Assembly: GCA_034770075.1 (NCBI GenBank)
Contig: CM068383.1
Span: 50,177,222-50,241,221, forward strand
Source of the DNA: Aralia elata
Lineage: Eukaryota; Streptophyta; Magnoliopsida; Apiales; Araliaceae
Direction of reading: 5' to 3'
Length of the DNA stretch: 64,000 bases
Shown here: positions 17,833-30,277 of the stretch, piece by piece
Position numbering within the stretch: the stretch's first letter is position 1
Layout of the letters: every line of letters begins with the position of its first letter
Position numbers and translations under genes: made by a program
Notes under the pieces: model-generated
Told to the model about the DNA's origin: nothing
The model's database searches: none
What the model saw: only the letters and a program-made list of their open reading frames with translations

Positions 17833-19178
17833 ACCTTTGCTTGTCCTCAAGCAAAACACACAAACTATAAAAATTAAACATTTCTAAATAAAAACCATCT
17901 TGAGCAATGAGTTAATAAGCTAACCAATGGTCTCAAAGCATAAACACAATAAAGTTCAAGGAAACTTTCAAAACGTTGCAAGTTTAGATTTACAATTAGC
18001 TAGTTATAGCTTGCTTTAGGTCACTTTCGTGTGTGTGTGAGTACCCAATAGCACTAGACCAATCAAGCTCGGATGAAGCTATGCAACCACATTACCTCAT
18101 GAAATAATCAAAATAAACCACAAAAACTACATGCTTAACACATCACTCACTACAAAGGTATACAAATCACAATTTCCAAAAATATGAAATCAAAGGACTT
18201 TAGGTAAGTGCATTTTATGCTCTATCTTATCCTAAGTCTACTCTTGTGGGTGAGTGCGTTTTACGCTCCATCTCAACCCAACACAAGATTTGATAAACAT
18301 AAATGTCCTTCCTTTTATCAAAATTATAAGAGAGTGCGTTTTACGCTCTATCTCTCCTACGCATGTGTCCATGAGTGAGTGCGTTTTACGCTCCATCTCA
18401 ACTCACCACATGACCAACAATTCAAACACAACAAATTTGGACACCTTGCTTCGAGTGATGTTTAAACGAGTTCAAGAGTTTATAGATATTTTCCATAAGC
18501 ATTCGGTTATAAAAGCCTCCTCTAAGCATACAACTAGCTTAATACTCATGGGTAGGTGCAAAAGTGAAAGGACGCATAAGCAAAACAATAACCAACAATA
18601 ACGATAAGCACAACGACTAAGCAACAATTATCCATTTTCCATGAGTTAGATTCAATTCAAACAAGCCATTATCATAGACCATGGATTATGGTTCAAATCA
18701 AATTAAAACAATGCTCAAGGGACATATCCTAAAAATAAATAATTTTTTTTTTGAACAAAAATACATATCTTAAATCACATAAAAACTAAATTAAAAACAC
18801 ACAAATACGAAGTACTACCCCCAAACTTAAACTTGACATTGTCCTCAATGTCTGATATAGGAAAAATTAAAATAGAAGACTTCCCTGAAACCGTGTCAAG
18901 CGCCATTAATATCATCTTTCAATACCTCTAAGTTGGGAGCGTACCTGAAAGCAAATGACTAAAGAAATTAAAATGCAATTAAACCACTAAAATGCAATCA
19001 AACAAAAATAAAAACAAAATAGTAAACTTGGGTTGCCTCCCAATTAGCGCTTGGTTTATAGTCCTTGGCCCGACTTTATTTAAAATAGGAAAACAAGTTC
19101 AAAGTAAGATCAATTCAATTAAAATTAATATTGGAAAAACATTAGAAAACTAATTCCCCGGCAACGGCGCCAAAAACT
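17816..19178 (-). repeat. Array internal segment 1-2 (coding-free, 1363 bp)
   Basis: From the PBS side: PBS 19172-19155, short leader, the GGGAGGCAACCC hairpin motif, a 3' UTR with a first polypurine-like tract (18831-18818) preceded by an ACATTG-AGGA-CAATGT hairpin, four GTGCN-TTTTA-N'GC hairpins (18393-18206), then TTTGCTTG-AGGA-CAAGCAAA (17855-17836) and the true polypurine tract next to LTR 1. Leader and post-pol motif are directly fused, so gag-pol-env have been cleanly lost. Confidence 0.85.
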
Positions 19179-20997
19179 TGTTGTCCTTTTTGTATATGAA
19201 CAATTAACGCGCAAGTATACGCGGTCAACAAGTAATAAAGTGATAAGAGAGAGTTGTCGAACCCACAGGGAATTATCTCTAATGAACTTCCAAGTACCAA
19301 CTTCATATCGTCTCGATCTTATTTAAACAATTTGATTGAAGAGATAGATAAAGGTTACATCTAAATTGCATAAATAAATAACATAAATAGATAAATAAGG
19401 GTCTAAGATTATAATTTCCCCCATACAAATATTTTGTCAAACACTTGGTGTGCAATGCTTTGTTCAAATCTCTTAACTCTCCTTTAGATCAATTAACCAC
19501 ATAGAATTACCAACCGAGAAATTCACCATATTCATAAGCCTCTCTCGATGGTCATATGAAAATCACCCATACACGGCACATAGGTATATGTCTATCCCAC
19601 ATACTAGCAAGCAATTCAATTCTATGAATAATCAACAAGACACACGTCACTAAATCTTAGTCAATCACCCATCAAACAAATGAACTTTCGCATAGGGAGT
19701 CATTAAGTTTGTAATCTCATAATGGTTACACACGACATTTAGGTATATATTTATCCTAAATACTAGCAAGTCACCTATTCTCAAAGATAATTAATAAGAC
19801 ACACGTCACAATAATCTTATTATCCACCCTCAAGAATCTTTAACTCTCGCATGATATCATAACTAGGTCTCAACCTATAATCCGTTCGTCAATTTCATAT
19901 AGGTTCCCAAGGTAATTACGAGCCAAGCAATTAATCTATAAGCATAGGTTATGATAACCAATTCATATGAGCAACAATAATCAAAAGGAAGAGAAAATCC
20001 ATTCAAATTAAGCAATGAGTTCAATTACAATCTTAAATTAAACACTAATTACATAGAGAAAAAGATAAAGAAAGATAAAGGATGGCTTCCCCATTGTTGT
20101 TGGATGAAACTCCATTGAAGCACCTCCATTGAAGCTCCTCCAAGCTTTAGAAGAACCATGGCCTAGGGCCATGGCCTCCCTCTCTTTGCTCCAAGCCTCC
20201 TCTACTCCTTAGTTGCTAATTTCTATCTTCTATATCCTCCTATTTCGTGCCTCCAAGAGCTGATATAAGTCCCTGGATGCCCTAACCTAGCTTAGCACCT
20301 CCAAAATGACCAAAAAACCCAAAAAATCTGCTGCTGTCCGCGACGAGCTCGCCCCGGCGAGCTTTTTGGCCTGCGTTTTCTCGCCCCGGCGAGATCTCGC
20401 CGCGGCGAGGAATTTGTGTAGGAAATTCCCGCCCCGGCGAGCTCCAGTAAAATGACCATAACTTCTTCGTCCGAACTCGGATTAAGGCGATTAAATAGGC
20501 TATGGAAAGCTAAGAAGTAGCTCTACAACTTTCATAACTGGAGTTGGACGAGTAAATGGCCGGAGCAAGGTTCAAATTGAGCCCGAAGCAAATGCTGTGT
20601 AAAAGTCATGCAAAATCCGATGGTAAAATGACCATAACTCTCTCATACTAACTTCAAATTGGATGATTCAAGATGCTCTGGAAAGCTAAGACAAAGATCT
20701 ACAACTTTCATTCTTTGAGTTTTGAGAGATTCGGATTGCATCATGGGTCAAATGGAGAAACAAGCAGCGGGAATGCTAGATTCAAGCCAAAAACGCATCG
20801 ATCCAAATGGCCTTTATTTCAATACCTACAAAACAACGTAAAAACACATAAAAGCACACAAATACATATAAAAGTAATACAAAACTATATTACACAACAA
20901 TAAGATGAAAACACATAAAACCAAACGAAATAGCTAAAGACTTACACATTATTAAGGCTAAAAGTACCCAATTTGTGTGTATAAAACACACTCATCA
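19179..20997 (-). repeat. Array LTR 2 (1819 bp)
   Basis: Same ends and content as LTR 1; a handful of substitutions distinguish them (for example CGCGGCGAGG here against CGCGACGAGG in LTR 1). Confidence 0.92.
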
Positions 20998-22359
20998 AAT
21001 ACCCCCAAACTTAAACCTTTGCTTGTCCTCAAGCAAAACACACAAACTATAAAAATTAAACATTTCTAAATAAAAACCATCTTGAGCAATGAGTTAATAA
21101 GCTAACCAATGGTCTCAAAGCATAAACACAATAAAGTTCAAGGAAACTTTCAAAACGTTGCAAGTTTAGATTTACAATTAGCTAGTTATAGCTTGCTTTA
21201 GGTCACTTTCGTGTGTGTGTGAGTACCCAATAGCACTAGACCAATCAAGCTCGGATGAAGCTATGCAACCACATTACCTCATGAAATAATCAAAATAAAC
21301 CACAAAAACTACATGCTTAACACATCACTCACTACAAAGGTATACAAATCACAATTTCCAAAAATATGAAATCAAAGGACTTTAGGTAAGTGCATTTTAT
21401 GCTCTATCTTATCCTAAGTCTACTCTTGTGGGTGAGTGCGTTTTACGCTCCATCTCAACCCAACACAAGATTTGATAAACATAAATGTCTTCCTTTTATC
21501 AAAATTATAAGAGAGTGCGTTTTACGCTCTATCTCTCCTACGCATGTGTCCATGAGTGAGTGCGTTTTACGCTCCATCTCAACTCACCACATGACCAACA
21601 ATTCAAACACAACAAATTTGGACACCTTGCTTCGAGTGATGTTTAAACGAGTTCAAGAGTTTATAGATATTTTCCATAAGCATTCGGTTATAAAAGCCTC
21701 CTCTAAGCATACAACTAGCTTAATACTCATGGGTAGGTGCAAAAGTGAAAGGACGCATAAGCAAAACAATAACCAACAATAACGATAAGCACAACGACTA
21801 AGCAACAATTATCCATTTTCCATGAGTTAGATTCAATTCAAACAAGCCATTATCATAGACCATGGATTATGGTTCAAATCAAATTAAAACAATGCTCAAG
21901 GGACATATCCTAAAAATAAATAATTTTTTTTTTGAACAAAAATACATATCTTAAATCACATAAAAACTAAATTAAAAACACACAAATACGAAGTACTACC
22001 CCCAAACTTAAACTTGACATTGTCCTCAATGTCTGATATAGGAAAAATTAAAATAGAAGACTTCCCTGAAACCGTGTCAAGCGCCATTAATATCATCTTT
22101 CAATACCTCTAAGTTGGGAGCGTACCTGAAAGCAAATGACTAAAGAAATTAAAATGCAATTAAACCACTAAAATGCAATCAAACAAAAATAAAAACAAAA
22201 TAGTAAACTTGGGTTGCCTCCCAATTAGCGCTTGGTTTATAGTCCTTGGCCCGACTTTATTTAAAATAGGAAAACAAGTTCAAAGTAAGATCAATTCAAT
22301 TAAAATTAATATTGGAAAAACATTAGAAAACTAATTCCCCGGCAACGGCGCCAAAAACT
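20998..22359 (-). repeat. Array internal segment 2-3
   Basis: Repeat of 17816-19178 with one base deleted (AAATGTCTTCC against AAATGTCCTTCC). The deletion fuses two short frames into a 130-residue ORF (21390-21782) that repeats the ECVLRSIS word; this is translation of the hairpin repeats, not a gene. Confidence 0.85.
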
Positions 22360-24177
22360 TGTTGTCCTTTTTGTATATGAACAATTAACGCGCAAGTATA
22401 CGCGGTCAACAAGTAATAAAGTGATAAGAGAGAGTTGTCGAACCCACAGGGAATTATCTCTAATGAACTTCCAAGTACCAACTTCATATCGTCTCGATCT
22501 TATTTAAACAATTTGATTGAAGAGATAGATAAAGGTTACATCTAAATTGCATAAATAAATAACATAAATAGATAAATAAGGGTCTAAGATTATAATTTCC
22601 CCCATACAAATATTTTGTCAAACACTTGGTGTGCAATGCTTTGTTCAAATCTCTTAACTCTCCTTTAGATCAATTAACCACATAGAATTACCAACCGAGA
22701 AATTCACCATATTCATAAGCCTCTCTCGATGGTCATATGAAAATCACCCATACACGGCACATAGGTATATGTCTATCCCACATACTAGCAAGCAATTCAA
22801 TTCTATGAATAATCAACAAGACACACGTCACTAAATCTTAGTCAATCACCCATCAAACAAATGAACTTTCGCATAGGGAGTCATTAAGTTTGTAATCTCA
22901 TAATGGTTACACACGACATTTAGGTATATATTTATCCTAAATACTAGCAAGTCACCTATTCTCAAAGATAATTAATAAGACACACGTCACAATAATCTTA
23001 TTATCCACCCTCAAGAATCTTTAACTCTCGCATGATATCATAACTAGGTCTCAACCTATAATCCGTTCGTCAATTTCATATAGGTTCCCAAGGTAATTAC
23101 GAGCCAAGCAATTAATCTATAAGCATAGGTTATGATAACCAATTCATATGAGCAACAATAATCAAAAGGAAGAGAAAATCCATTCAAATTAAGCAATGAG
23201 TTCAATTACAATCTTAAATTAAACACTAATTACATAGAGAAAAAGATAAAGAAAGATAAAGGATGGCTTCCCCATTGTTGTTGGATGAAACTCCATTGAA
23301 GCACCTCCATTGAAGCTCCTCCAAGCTTTAGAAGAACCATGGCCTAGGGCCATGGCCTCCCTCTCTTTGCTCCAAGCCTCCTCTACTCCTTAGTTGCTAA
23401 TTTCTATCTTCTATATCCTCCTATTTCGTGCCTCCAAGAGCTGATATAAGTCCCTGGATGCCCTAACCTAGCTTAGCACCTCCAAAATGACCAAAAAACC
23501 CAAAAAATCTGCTGCTGTCCGCGACGAGCTCGCCCCGGCGAGCTTTTTGGCCTGCGTTTTCTCGCCCCGGCGAGATCTCGCCGCGGCGAGGAATTTGTGT
23601 AGGAAATTCCCGCCCCGGCGAGCTCCAGTAAAATGACCATAACTTCTTCGTCCGAACTCGGATTAAGGCGATTAAATAGGCTATGGAAAGCTAAGAAGTA
23701 GCTCTACAACTTTCATAACTGGAGTTGGACGAGTAAATGGCCGGAGCAAGGTTCAAATTGAGCCCGAAGCAAATGCTGTGTAAAAGTCATGCAAAATCCG
23801 ATGGTAAAATGACCATAACTCTCTCATACTAACTTCAAATTGGATGATTCAAGATGCTCTGAAAGCTAAGACAAAGATCTACAACTTTCATTCTTTGAGT
23901 TTTGAGAGATTCGGATTGCATCATGGGTCAAATGGAGAAACAAGCAGCGGGAATGCTAGATTCAAGCCAAAAACGCATCGATCCAAATGGCCTTTATTTC
24001 AATACCTACAAAACAACGTAAAAACACATAAAAGCACACAAATACATATAAAAGTAATACAAAACTATATTACACAACAATAAGATGAAAACACATAAAA
24101 CCAAACGAAATAGCTAAAGACTTACACATTATTAAGGCTAAAAGTACCCAATTTGTGTGTATAAAACACACTCATCA
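22360..24177 (-). repeat. Array LTR 3 (1818 bp)
   Basis: As LTR 2 with a single-base deletion (GCTCTGAAAG against GCTCTGGAAAG). Confidence 0.92.
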
Positions 24178-25540
24178 AATACCCCCAAACTTAAACCTTT
24201 GCTTGTCCTCAAGCAAAACACACAAACTATAAAAATTAAACATTTCTAAATAAAAACCATCTTGAGCAATGAGTTAATAAGCTAACCAATGGTCTCAAAG
24301 CATAAACACAATAAAGTTCAAGGAAACTTTCAAAACGTTTGCAAGTTTAGATTTACAATTAGCTAGTTATAGCTTGCTTTAGGTCACTTTCGTGTGTGTG
24401 TGAGTACCCAATAGCACTAGACCAATCAAGCTCGGATGAAGCTATGCAACCACATTACCTCATGAAATAATCAAAATAAACCACAAAAACTACATGCTTA
24501 ACACATCACTCACTACAAAGGTATACAAATCACAATTTCCAAAAATATGAAATCAAAGGACTTTAGGTAAGTGCATTTTATGCTCTATCTTATCCTAAGT
24601 CTACTCTTGTGGGTGAGTGCGTTTTACGCTCCATCTCAACCCAACACAAGATTTGATAAACATAAATGTCTTCCTTTTATCAAAATTATAAGAGAGTGCG
24701 TTTTACGCTCTATCTCTCCTACGCATGTGTCCATGAGTGAGTGCGTTTTACGCTCCATCTCAACTCACCACATGACCAACAATTCAAACACAACAAATTT
24801 GGACACCTTGCTTCGAGTGATGTTTAAACGAGTTCAAGAGTTTATAGATATTTTCCATAAGCATTCGGTTATAAAAGCCTCCTCTAAGCATACAACTAGC
24901 TTAATACTCATGGGTAGGTGCAAAAGTGAAAGGACGCATAAGCAAAACAATAACCAACAATAACGATAAGCACAACGACTAAGCAACAATTATCCATTTT
25001 CCATGAGTTAGATTCAATTCAAACAAGCCATTATCATAGACCATGGATTATGGTTCAAATCAAATTAAAACAATGCTCAAGGGACATATCCTAAAAATAA
25101 ATAATTTTTTTTTTGAACAAAAATACATATCTTAAATCACATAAAAACTAAATTAAAAACACACAAATACGAAGTACTACCCCCAAACTTAAACTTGACA
25201 TTGTCCTCAATGTCTGATATAGGAAAAATTAAAATAGAAGACTTCCCTGAAACCGTGTCAAGCGCCATTAATATCATCTTTCAATACCTCTAAGTTGGGA
25301 GCGTACCTGAAAGCAAATGACTAAAGAAATTAAAATGTAATTAAACTACTAAAATGCAATCAAACAAAAATAAAAACAAAATAGTAAACTTGGGTTGCCT
25401 CCCAATTAGCGCTTGGTTTATAGTCCTTGGCCCGACTTTATTTAAAATAGGAAAACAAGTTCAAAGTAAGATCAATTCAATTAAAATTAATATTGGAAAA
25501 ACATTAGAAAACTAATTCCCCGGCAACGGCGCCAAAAACT
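24178..25540 (-). repeat. Array internal segment 3-4
   Basis: Repeat of the coding-free internal segment with the same hairpins, polypurine tracts and PBS (25534-25517); a few private substitutions near 25337-25347. Confidence 0.85.
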
Positions 25541-27361
25541 TGTTGTCCTTTTTGTATATGAACAATTAACGCGCAAGTATATACGCGGTCAACAAGTAAT
25601 AAAGTGATAAGAGAGAGTTGTCGAACCCACAGGGAATTATCTCTAATGAACTTCCAAGTACCAACTTCATATCGTCTCGATCTTATTTAAACAATTTGAT
25701 TGAAGAGATAGATAAAGGTTACATCTAAATTGCATAAATAAATAACATAAATAGATAAATAAGGGTCTAAGATTATAATTTCCCCCATACAAATATTTTG
25801 TCAAACACTTGGTGTGCAATGCTTTGTTCAAATCTCTTAACTCTCCTTTAGATCAATTAACCACATAGAATTACCAACCGAGAAATTCACCATATTCATA
25901 AGCCTCTCTCGATGGTCATATGAAAATCACCCATACACGGCACATAGGTATATGTCTATCCCACATACTAGCAAGCAATTCAATTCTATGAATAATCAAC
26001 AAGACACACGTCACTAAATCTTAGTCAATCACCCATCAAACAAATGAACTTTCGCATAGGGAGTCATTAAGTTTGTAATCTCATAATGGTTACACACGGC
26101 ATTTAGGTATATATCTATCCTAAATACTAGCAAGTCACCTATTCTCAAAGATAATTAATAAGACACACGTCACAATAATCTTATTATCCACCCTCAAGAA
26201 TCTTTAACTCTCGCATGATATCATAACTAGGTCTCAACCTATAATCCGTTCGTCAATTTCATATAGGTTCCCAAGGTAATTACGAGCCAAGCAATTAATC
26301 TATAAGCATAGGTTATGATAACCAATTCATATGAGCAACAATAATCAAAAGGAAGAGAAAATCCATTCAAATTAAGCAATGAGTTCAATTACAATCTTAA
26401 ATTAAACACTAATTACATAGAGAAAAAGATAAAGAAAGATAAAGGATGGCTTCCCCATTGTTGTTGGATGAAACTCCATTGAAGCACCTCCATTGAAGCT
26501 CCTCCAAGCTTTAGAAGAACCATGGCCTAGGGCCATGGCCTCCCTCTCTTTGCTCCAAGCCTCCTCTACTCCTTAGTTGCTAATTTCTATCTTCTATATC
26601 CTCCTATTTCGTGCCTCCAAGAGCTGATATAAGTCCCTGGATGCCCTAACCTAGCTTAGCACCTCCAAAATGACCAAAAAACCCAAAAAATCTGCTGCTG
26701 TCCGCGACGAGCTCGCCCCGGCGAGCTTTTTGGCCTGCGTTTTCTCGCCCCGGCGAGATCTCGCCGCGGCGAGGAATTTGTGTAGGAAATTCCCGCCCCG
26801 GCGAGCTCCAGTAAAATGACCATAACTTCTTCGTCCGAACTCGGATTAAGGCGATTAAATAGGCTATGGAAAGCTAAGAAGTAGCTCTACAACTTTCATA
26901 ACTGGAGTTGGACGAGTAAATGGCCGGAGCAAGGTTCAAATTGAGCCCGAAGCAAATGCTGTGTAAAAGTCATGCAAAATCCGATGGTAAAATGACCATA
27001 ACTCTCTCATACTAACTTCAAATTGGATGATTCAAGATGCTCTGGAAAGCTAAGACAAAGATCTACAACTTTCATTCTTTGAGTTTTGAGAGATTCGGAT
27101 TGCATCATGGGTAAAATGGAGAAACAAGCAGCGGGAATGCTAGATTCAAGCCAAAAACGCATCGATCCAAAGGGCCTTTATTTCAATACCTACAAAACAA
27201 CGTAAAAACACATAAAAGCACACAAATACATATAAAAGTAATACAAAACTATATTACACAACAATAAGATGAAAACACATAAAACCAAACGAAATAGCTA
27301 AAGACTTACACATTATTAAGGCTAAAAGTACCCAATTTGTGTGTATAAAACACACTCATCA
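25541..27361 (-). repeat. Array LTR 4, outer 5' LTR (1821 bp)
   Basis: The outermost LTR. It carries a two-base insertion (GTATATACGCGG) and a few private changes (GGGTAAAATGG; CCAAAGGGCC). It ends precisely at CACTCATCA 27361, after which unrelated DNA begins, so this is a genuine element end. Confidence 0.9.
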
Positions 27362-27629
27362 ATTGGGCAACGCAACACCGGTCCTGTACCAAGCCCAGTA
27401 AAGAGCTTTAATGAGCTCGAGTTTTGGGCGATCATGTAAGCATATTATACGAGCGTTATGCAAATTGTGTAACGTCGTGCCATGTCTTAAAAACAAAATT
27501 TAATACTATGTTTTTAATATCAGAAAACATTAGTAAGGGTTAATGTAAACCAATTGTTTGACTTTAAATATGTGATTAATTGGTATGTGTATGTGAACCT
27601 AATTGTGTAGGCCATTCGAAGGGCAATCA
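27362..27629. other. Unassigned 268-bp spacer
   Basis: Sequence between the array and the copia X LTR. No match to E1 LTR, copia or Athila sequences was recognised. The last five bases (AATCA) would be the target site of copia X, but the partner copy at the other end is missing. Confidence 0.4.
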
Positions 27630-28768
27630 TGTTAGGTTTGTATATTATGCAAGAATGCAATCAAATTACATAAATAGAGCAGAAGCGCGATAAAACGAAT
27701 TTTAAAATTTTATACAAACCATCACCATGATCAATCTATGTGCTTAATTATCGATATAAACAAAAGAGACAAAGATATAAAATTATATCCTCGTGAATAA
27801 AAGCTTCCTCGGGTATAAGTTCACCTCCAATTCCTTCGTGTTCTCCTCGAATTTCACTGATGAGATTCCTTCCTTTGATTAACGTTCGCCACCCAAGTGT
27901 TTGGCCTCTAGAGGTGATCCACTAAGGAATAAAATCTATTCAAGAAGAAGGGTGTTGAAAAAACCCTAGTTTCTATCTCTATAGAAATTGCGAGTACTCT
28001 CCACAATTCTAATACAAGATTGCGTAACCCAAATCTATGATAAGACTCTTCTAGGAATAATAATAATAATAACAATAAGACTCCTCTTATTAATTTATAT
28101 TTAATATTTCTAAAATATTAAATAGTAAATATTAAGCTATTTACTTTATTCTATCTCCATAGACTAAATTAAATACATTTAACTTATTATTACAATTATG
28201 CCATTTACTTCTTAAATAAGTATTTTTCTTTTGCGGCGTGACCCTTTAGGTTCTCCATATTAAACCAGTTGTGAATAAATCAATTAGAAAAATTCTAATC
28301 TTAATTAAATAAATAAATTAAACTATTTAATTCATTTAAATAAATAACATTTATTCTACAATAAGGGTAAGCCCCCTTAGCGATCAACGACTTTTCAGAT
28401 AATATAGATTTCAACATTAATCACAAAAGAACCTTTCAGTGAATAGTTATCGTACAATTCAATCCTTCTATCACATAATGTCCCAATTAAATATAAGACA
28501 TGGAATTACTGTCATGTCTTATTTTATTTAATTATATGTATTTCGATTCCCAAATGCACAACTCTAAATAATGCAAATTAGAAACTCCTTTTTAATTTCA
28601 TTTTGTCTTGGCCAAAGACTACTGAGTTGTCATTTATCGAAACACATAGGACATTAACATCTTTTACTAGATGTGGTAGATTCTTTGTTGATCATTCACC
28701 TATCTCCATGTACAATTTATTATACCCAATCATACCCTTTGATATACCCGAAAGGTCTTAAGGGACAT
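27630..28768 (-). repeat. Copia X 3' LTR, distal part
   Basis: Starts TGTTAGGTTTGTATAT on the plus strand (end ...CCTAACA on the minus strand) and matches 41622-42922 and 60294-61586 throughout. It is cut by E3 at 28768; GACAT at 28764-28768 is the left target duplication. Confidence 0.9.
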
Positions 28769-30237
28769 TGTTGAGCTAAATTTATACTAGCAATTTACGT
28801 GCAAATATACACAGTCAATCAAGTAATAAAGTGAAAGTAGAGTTGTCGATCCCACGAGGAACGAATAATAACCTAATTAATTCTAAAATACTAATTATGC
28901 ATCAATCAATTTAATCTAGATAACTTTTATAACAAATGAGTGAATTAACTACTTTATCAACTATTGAAATATTAAATCAATGAATAAAATGGTCAATGAA
29001 TCAATTTCCCTTGATGAATCTTTTAAGTAAAACTATCATTCTTTTATTAAATAGATTAATCAGAATTGTCAACGAAAAAACACTAATAATGATTATAACC
29101 ACCTTTAGAGTAATTATAAAGCATACCTATTATTATTAATTTTCCTATATTCCTATGAGAAACAATAATAATAAATCATGAAGATTCATTTTCCAACAGT
29201 TGCTTGCGGTATTTGGGTATATTCCTATCTCGTCCACAAAAGCAACATTCAATTAGCAATCTATATCACTAAAAAGAATTACTAATCACAAGTTATTATA
29301 TCCAGATCTTAACCTAAATTACATTGTCAAATGTCATCTAAGTCCATCTAATAATTGTTGATTAGGCAATTATACAAATAAAACAAGATATACTAAACAA
29401 TTCAACCACAATCGATTTAAAGAAAAGAATTAATAAAGATTAAAAAAAATCATCATCGGGGTTCATTGAATCCTTAACTAAACGAATTAGTTCATAATGA
29501 AAGTGGACAACATCAATGATTTATCAAAAGCCATTTTAGATTACAAAATGAGGAAATAACAGAGAAGAAATAAACTCTATTGAATCAAGTCTTCGCTCCT
29601 AAGCTCCAATTATCCTTTGAGTAAAGCTCTGATGAAACCCTTATTTCTTTTACGCACTGAATTCTCAATGATAAAAAAATTGAATATATCTCCCTCTTAA
29701 AATGAATGAATGAATCATATATTTATTAGTCTATTACTAAATACTGATAAACTACAACCCATATGAGATAAGTGTAAATTTTATTAGATCCTTAGCCAAA
29801 AGAATACAATCCACCAGGCGCGTGGCTGCACGCGCGCGCCAATTGTGTTCAAGTGCCACGACCCTTGAGTTTGTGCATCGCGGCTCTCGTTCTTTGTATT
29901 TCATGCGCCGCGGCTCTTAAGTTTGTGCGCCGCGGCCCTTGATCCCTGGTCATTCTTCAATTCCTCTTTTATGTTCCTGTTTTGGCCAGTCTTCCAAAAG
30001 AATTCCAGCTACATTTATCTGTCCATCCGTTTAACTTTCGCCAAACGATCATTATTACCAATAGCAACAAATTAAGGCTAAACTTGCAATAATTTCCTCT
30101 ATTTACACTAACATAGGTTGAAATCAATTAATCACAAAAACTACTAAAATACAATAAAATACTACCAAAACCTCTCTATAAAAGCAAAATAATCAAGTCA
30201 AACATACTCAATTAATGAATATAAAATCTACTCATCA
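28769..30237 (-). repeat. E3 3' LTR
   Basis: TGATGAGTAGATTTTATA (30237 downward) to GCTCAACA (28769). Similar throughout to 36131-37603. Around 29816-29942 it holds repeated GC-rich words (GCACGCGCGCGCC, GCGCCGCGGC) alternating with CTTAAGTTTGTG. Confidence 0.9.
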
Positions 30238-30252
30238 AATACCCCCAAACTT
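30238..30252 (-). other. E3 polypurine tract
   Basis: CAAGTTTGGGGGTATT on the minus strand directly before the 3' LTR. It is preceded by the hairpin TTTGCTTG-AGGA-CAAGCAAA (30277-30258), identical in the array. Confidence 0.8.
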
Positions 30253-30277
30253 GAATATTTGCTTGTCCTCAAGCAAA

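Larger units (their letters stand above)
15536..27361 (-). mobile_element. Tandem array of an Athila/Tat-type non-autonomous element
   Basis: Four LTRs alternate with three identical internal segments plus a partial one, with a period of about 3181 bp (units start near 15536, 18718, 21899 and 25080). Copies are about 99% identical or better. Every internal segment has a tRNA-Asp-type PBS and polypurine tracts but no gag, pol or env. This is the LTR-internal-LTR-internal pattern expected from unequal recombination between LTRs of a small element, or from a multimeric template. The right end (27361) is an exact LTR end; the left end (near 15536) stops inside the leader. Confidence 0.9.

Noticed and set aside
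18206..18393. CRISPR-like array of regularly spaced repeats
   Set aside because: Repeats are hairpins in a plant retroelement, irregularly spaced, with no cas-type genes; the DNA is eukaryotic.
21390..21782. 130-residue ORF repeated in the array (also 24571-24963, and a shorter one at 18254) as a gene family
   Set aside because: The frame runs over the GTGCGTTTTACGC hairpin repeats in a 3' untranslated region; changes in the repeats preserve pairing, not codons, and unit 1 breaks the frame by one base.
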